From positions 1-24,964 of the forward strand of contig JACMJD010000501.1 of NCBI GenBank assembly GCA_014380825.1: 24,964 bases of DNA, read 5' to 3'. The position numbers and the translations under genes were made by a program. Below, in pieces: positions 22,833 to 24,964 of this stretch. The notes under the pieces are model-generated. The model was given only the letters and a program-made list of their open reading frames with translations. It did no database searches and was not told the DNA's origin. The first letter of the stretch is position 1. Every line of letters begins with the position of its first letter. This DNA comes from Phycisphaerae bacterium. Its GTDB lineage: Bacteria > Planctomycetota > Phycisphaerae > Tepidisphaerales > Tepidisphaeraceae.

Positions 22833-24119
22833 TCACTTCCCAATACAAAAACTCGCAAACACCCTCCCCAACACATCATCGCTGCTAATCGCGCCTCGAA
22901 TTGTTCCAAGTTGATCGAGCGCCTCGCGTAGCTCGAGCGCGACGATCTCGGCGCCCGATTGCATCGCGATTCGCGCTCGCTGAATCGCACCCAACGCTTC
23001 CACAACCGCGCGCACGTGTCGCCCGGTCAACGCAACAGTCGGGTTCGCGGTATCCTGACCGAAGCACAATTGATCGAGCTTGGCTCGCAGCTCCGACATC
23101 CCCATGCCGGTCTTCGCACTGACGCTGAATCCGTTCTGCGTTTGCGACGCTCCAAGATCTGCTTTCGTGAACACCGTCAGGTGCGCATCCAGCGTTGCAG
23201 GTTCTGGATCGTTTGGATCGACCAATCGAAGGACGACATCCGCCTGCTCGATCGCCCGCTTCGACATGCTCTGCATTTGCTCGTCGATCGAATCGTTCGT
23301 ACTTGATTCCAGTCCGGCGATATCAATCACCCGCACTAATCCTCGCCGAAGGTGAACGACCGCGCCGATCGCGTCGCGCGTTGTGCCCGCCACATGTGAA
23401 ACCACCGCACGATCATTCCCCGCCAGCGCATTCAACAGCGTGCTCTTGCCGGCATTGGGCCGACCCGCGAGCACGACCTGCGGTTCGTGGGAGATTCGCT
23501 CGAATCGCGGGGAGTCTTCGAGAAGCTGTCGCAACGATCCAGCGATCGAATCCAGACGCATCATGGCATCGGATGCGGATAGGAACGAGACGGGTTCATC
23601 GGAGAAATCGATGCCCGCCTCGATCAGCGCGAGCGTGTCGGCCAGCACGTCCACCGGTTGCTGAAGCCGTCGCGCCAGCTCACCGGACATTAGTCGTCGC
23701 GCGGCGTTCAGCTCGGCTTCGGACCGAGCGGAAACGATCGCGGCGACGCCTTCGGCTTCGGTAAGATCGATCTTGCCGTTAAAGAATGATCGTGCGGTGA
23801 ATTCGCCGGGTTCGGCTTGTCGCGCGCCTTGCGCGATGAGTTCTGCGATGAACTGACGGACGATCCAGACGTTTCCGGGGAGGTGGAATTCGATGACGTG
23901 TTCAGCGGTGACGCTGTTGGGTGCGTCGAACCGATAAACGGTTCCGGGAACTAGCAGATCGCGAAAACGCAAGCGGACAGGCGATGCGCCGGCTTCAGGA
24001 AGATGATCGACCAATCGCGTTGCAATCTGTATCGCATCCGGTCCGCTCATTCGGACGATCATGCGCGGCGCGGCGCCGATAGCCGAGCTGATCGCGACGA
24101 TCGTGTCACCGCTTTGCAT
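22833..24119 (-). CDS. mnmE: tRNA uridine-5-carboxymethylaminomethyl synthesis GTPase MnmE
   Basis: MnmE, with MnmG, installs the cmnm5 group at wobble uridine 34 of several tRNAs. The 428-residue product has the N-terminal tetrahydrofolate-binding domain (GDTIVAISSAIG, PGEFTARSFFNGKIDLTEAEG), a helical domain, an inserted Ras-like G domain and the C-terminal CIGK. G-domain motifs are GRPNAGKS (219-226), GTTRD (245-249), D266 in DIAGLE and TKAD (318-321). It is shorter than the roughly 450 residues usual in the family, mainly within the G domain. The ATG at 24119 matches the family N-terminus. The frame is open further upstream, but that part overlaps yidC in another frame and is not coding. 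It begins 20 bases after the yidC stop, so cotranscription is likely. Confidence 0.95.
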   Translation of the reverse strand: MQSGDTIVAISSAIGAAPRMIVRMSGPDAIQIATRLVDHLPEAGASPVRLRFRDLLVPGTVYRFDAPNSVTAEHVIEFHLPGNVWIVRQFIAELIAQGARQAEPGEFTARSFFNGKIDLTEAEGVAAIVSARSEAELNAARRLMSGELARRLQQPVDVLADTLALIEAGIDFSDEPVSFLSASDAMMRLDSIAGSLRQLLEDSPRFERISHEPQVVLAGRPNAGKSTLLNALAGNDRAVVSHVAGTTRDAIGAVVHLRRGLVRVIDIAGLESSTNDSIDEQMQSMSKRAIEQADVVLRLVDPNDPEPATLDAHLTVFTKADLGASQTQNGFSVSAKTGMGMSELRAKLDQLCFGQDTANPTVALTGRHVRAVVEALGAIQRARIAMQSGAEIVALELREALDQLGTIRGAISSDDVLGRVFASFCIGK

Positions 24120-24139
24120 CAGTCGCGTGATGTTATGCG

Positions 24140-24964
24140 TTAGCGCGGTTTGCGGCGCTGTTGATCGCGCTGCATTTGCTCGGCCTTCTGCTGAAGCGAG
24201 GCGATCCAGCCGCCGAGTTTGCCCGGGGGTTTGTCGGGTTTGGGCAGACCCTTCCCGCCCCCGCTGCTGAGTTTTCTCCCGCCGTCGACGATCACCTTGC
24301 CCGCCAGCTCGGCTTCCTCGCGCTTTTTGATGTGATCGCGGATGCGCTTCGATTCGATGATGCCGAACGTCGTGCTCGCCAGGATGTACAGATTTAATCC
24401 GCTCGGGCCGGGATACAGCATCACCGGGAACAGCAGGCTCATCCACTGCATCATCTTCTGCTGCTGCGCCTGCTCGGGGGTCATCGTAGGCGGCTTTGGC
24501 GTGAAGTATTTTTGCTGAATAAAGAACACGATGCCAAGCAAAAGCGGCAGGATGTTCAATCCGGAAATCGGAACCCAGCCAAACAGATTGATCGGCTGCG
24601 ACAATGAGATCAGATGGTCCGGCTGAGACAGATCCTTGATCCACGTCAGATGAATATGCTCCCACCGCAGGAAGCCGGCGTGACGCAGCTCGAACGTGCT
24701 CTGCAGCGCGCTCCACAGCGCGATCCATATCGGCATCTGCAAAAACATCGGCAGGCATCCAAGGATCGGCGTGGCACCGTGCTCCTTGTAGAACTTCATC
24801 GTCTCTTTGTTCAACGCATCCGAATCGTCCTTGTACTTCGTCTTGAGCTTCTCCAGCTCCGGCCCGAACTTGCTCATTCGCGCCATGTTTTCCTGCGATT
24901 TTTTGGTGATCGGATGCAGGATCAGTCGGACGATGAACACCAGCGCGATGATCGCCAGGCCCCA
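24140..24964 (-). CDS. yidC: Membrane protein insertase YidC/Oxa1 (5' end outside window)
   Basis: YidC inserts and folds inner-membrane proteins, alone or with SecYEG. The visible 275 residues are the C-terminal conserved core. A first core helix (LAIIALVFIVRLILHPITKK) contains the conserved arginine. A cytoplasmic hairpin follows (LEKLKTKYKDDSDALNKETMKFYKEHG), then PILGCLPMFLQMPIWIALWSAL, a periplasmic loop, and later helices including LPLLLGIVFFIQQKYF and MMQWMSLLFPVML. The tail is basic and Gly/Pro-rich and ends in QRRKPR, typical of the ribosome-contacting C-terminus. The reading frame is open to the right edge of the window, so the start lies beyond it. The yidC-mnmE order is a widely conserved arrangement, often near the chromosome origin. 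Confidence 0.95.
   Translation of the reverse strand, partial: WGLAIIALVFIVRLILHPITKKSQENMARMSKFGPELEKLKTKYKDDSDALNKETMKFYKEHGATPILGCLPMFLQMPIWIALWSALQSTFELRHAGFLRWEHIHLTWIKDLSQPDHLISLSQPINLFGWVPISGLNILPLLLGIVFFIQQKYFTPKPPTMTPEQAQQQKMMQWMSLLFPVMLYPGPSGLNLYILASTTFGIIESKRIRDHIKKREEAELAGKVIVDGGRKLSSGGGKGLPKPDKPPGKLGGWIASLQQKAEQMQRDQQRRKPR

Noticed and set aside
24120..24758. An N-terminal extension of about 210 residues on MnmE
   Set aside because: The extension overlaps yidC in another frame and has low-complexity content. The MnmE family N-terminus matches from the ATG at 24119.

Overview
The window looks like chromosomal DNA of a planctomycete, probably of the class Phycisphaerae or a close relative. 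This rests on the GC-rich coding style, two PEP-CTERM exported proteins (one with dockerin-like repeats), a membrane-anchored cytochrome-like protein, a DUF1326 protein, and many intergenic palindromes built from short repeated words. No rRNA, tRNA, CRISPR array, prophage or complete insertion sequence was seen. The only transposase-like gene is a single RAYT-type Y1 (HUH) protein.

Layout. Bases 1-2633 (+) hold the tail of a probable histidine kinase, panB (pantothenate synthesis) and an HtrA/DegP protease. Bases 2684-6804 (-) hold a small membrane-anchored protein, a cytochrome-like exported protein with an unusual CX4CH motif, a small lipoprotein, the RAYT protein and an AmmeMemoRadiSam-type radical SAM enzyme. 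Bases 7010-7798 (+) encode an exported DUF1326 protein with a Cys/His-rich metal-binding look, and 7911-8315 (-) a DUF4112 membrane protein. Bases 8618-10230 (+) form a likely autoregulated operon: membrane protein, winged-helix regulator, exported GyrI-like protein. A 1319-residue PEP-CTERM protein occupies 10290-14249 (-), followed by an RNase Z-like metallo-hydrolase (+).

Bases 15597-17113 (-) hold a PhyH-type dioxygenase coupled by an ATGA overlap to a second PEP-CTERM gene. A MarR-GNAT fusion regulator (+) diverges from this pair across a 20-bp palindrome. Bases 18287-21270 (-) hold the most unusual locus: a ParA/MinD-type ATPase fused to a C-terminal glycogen-binding (AMPK1-CBM/CBM48) domain, followed 11 nt later by a partner gene. 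That partner is interrupted by an in-frame TGA and carries palindromic repeat DNA within its reading frame. The right end (-) holds a CapD/PglF-like nucleotide-sugar dehydratase, mnmE and the 3' part of yidC. The yidC-mnmE order is a classical conserved arrangement.

Two themes deserve attention. The first is the ParA-CBM fusion and its degenerate partner, which could be an undescribed polysaccharide- or glycogen-positioning system (inference). The second is the density of palindromes: three copies of a 36-nt REP-like hairpin with compensatory base changes, and several long hairpins whose arms consist of short repeated words, in a window that also carries a RAYT gene.
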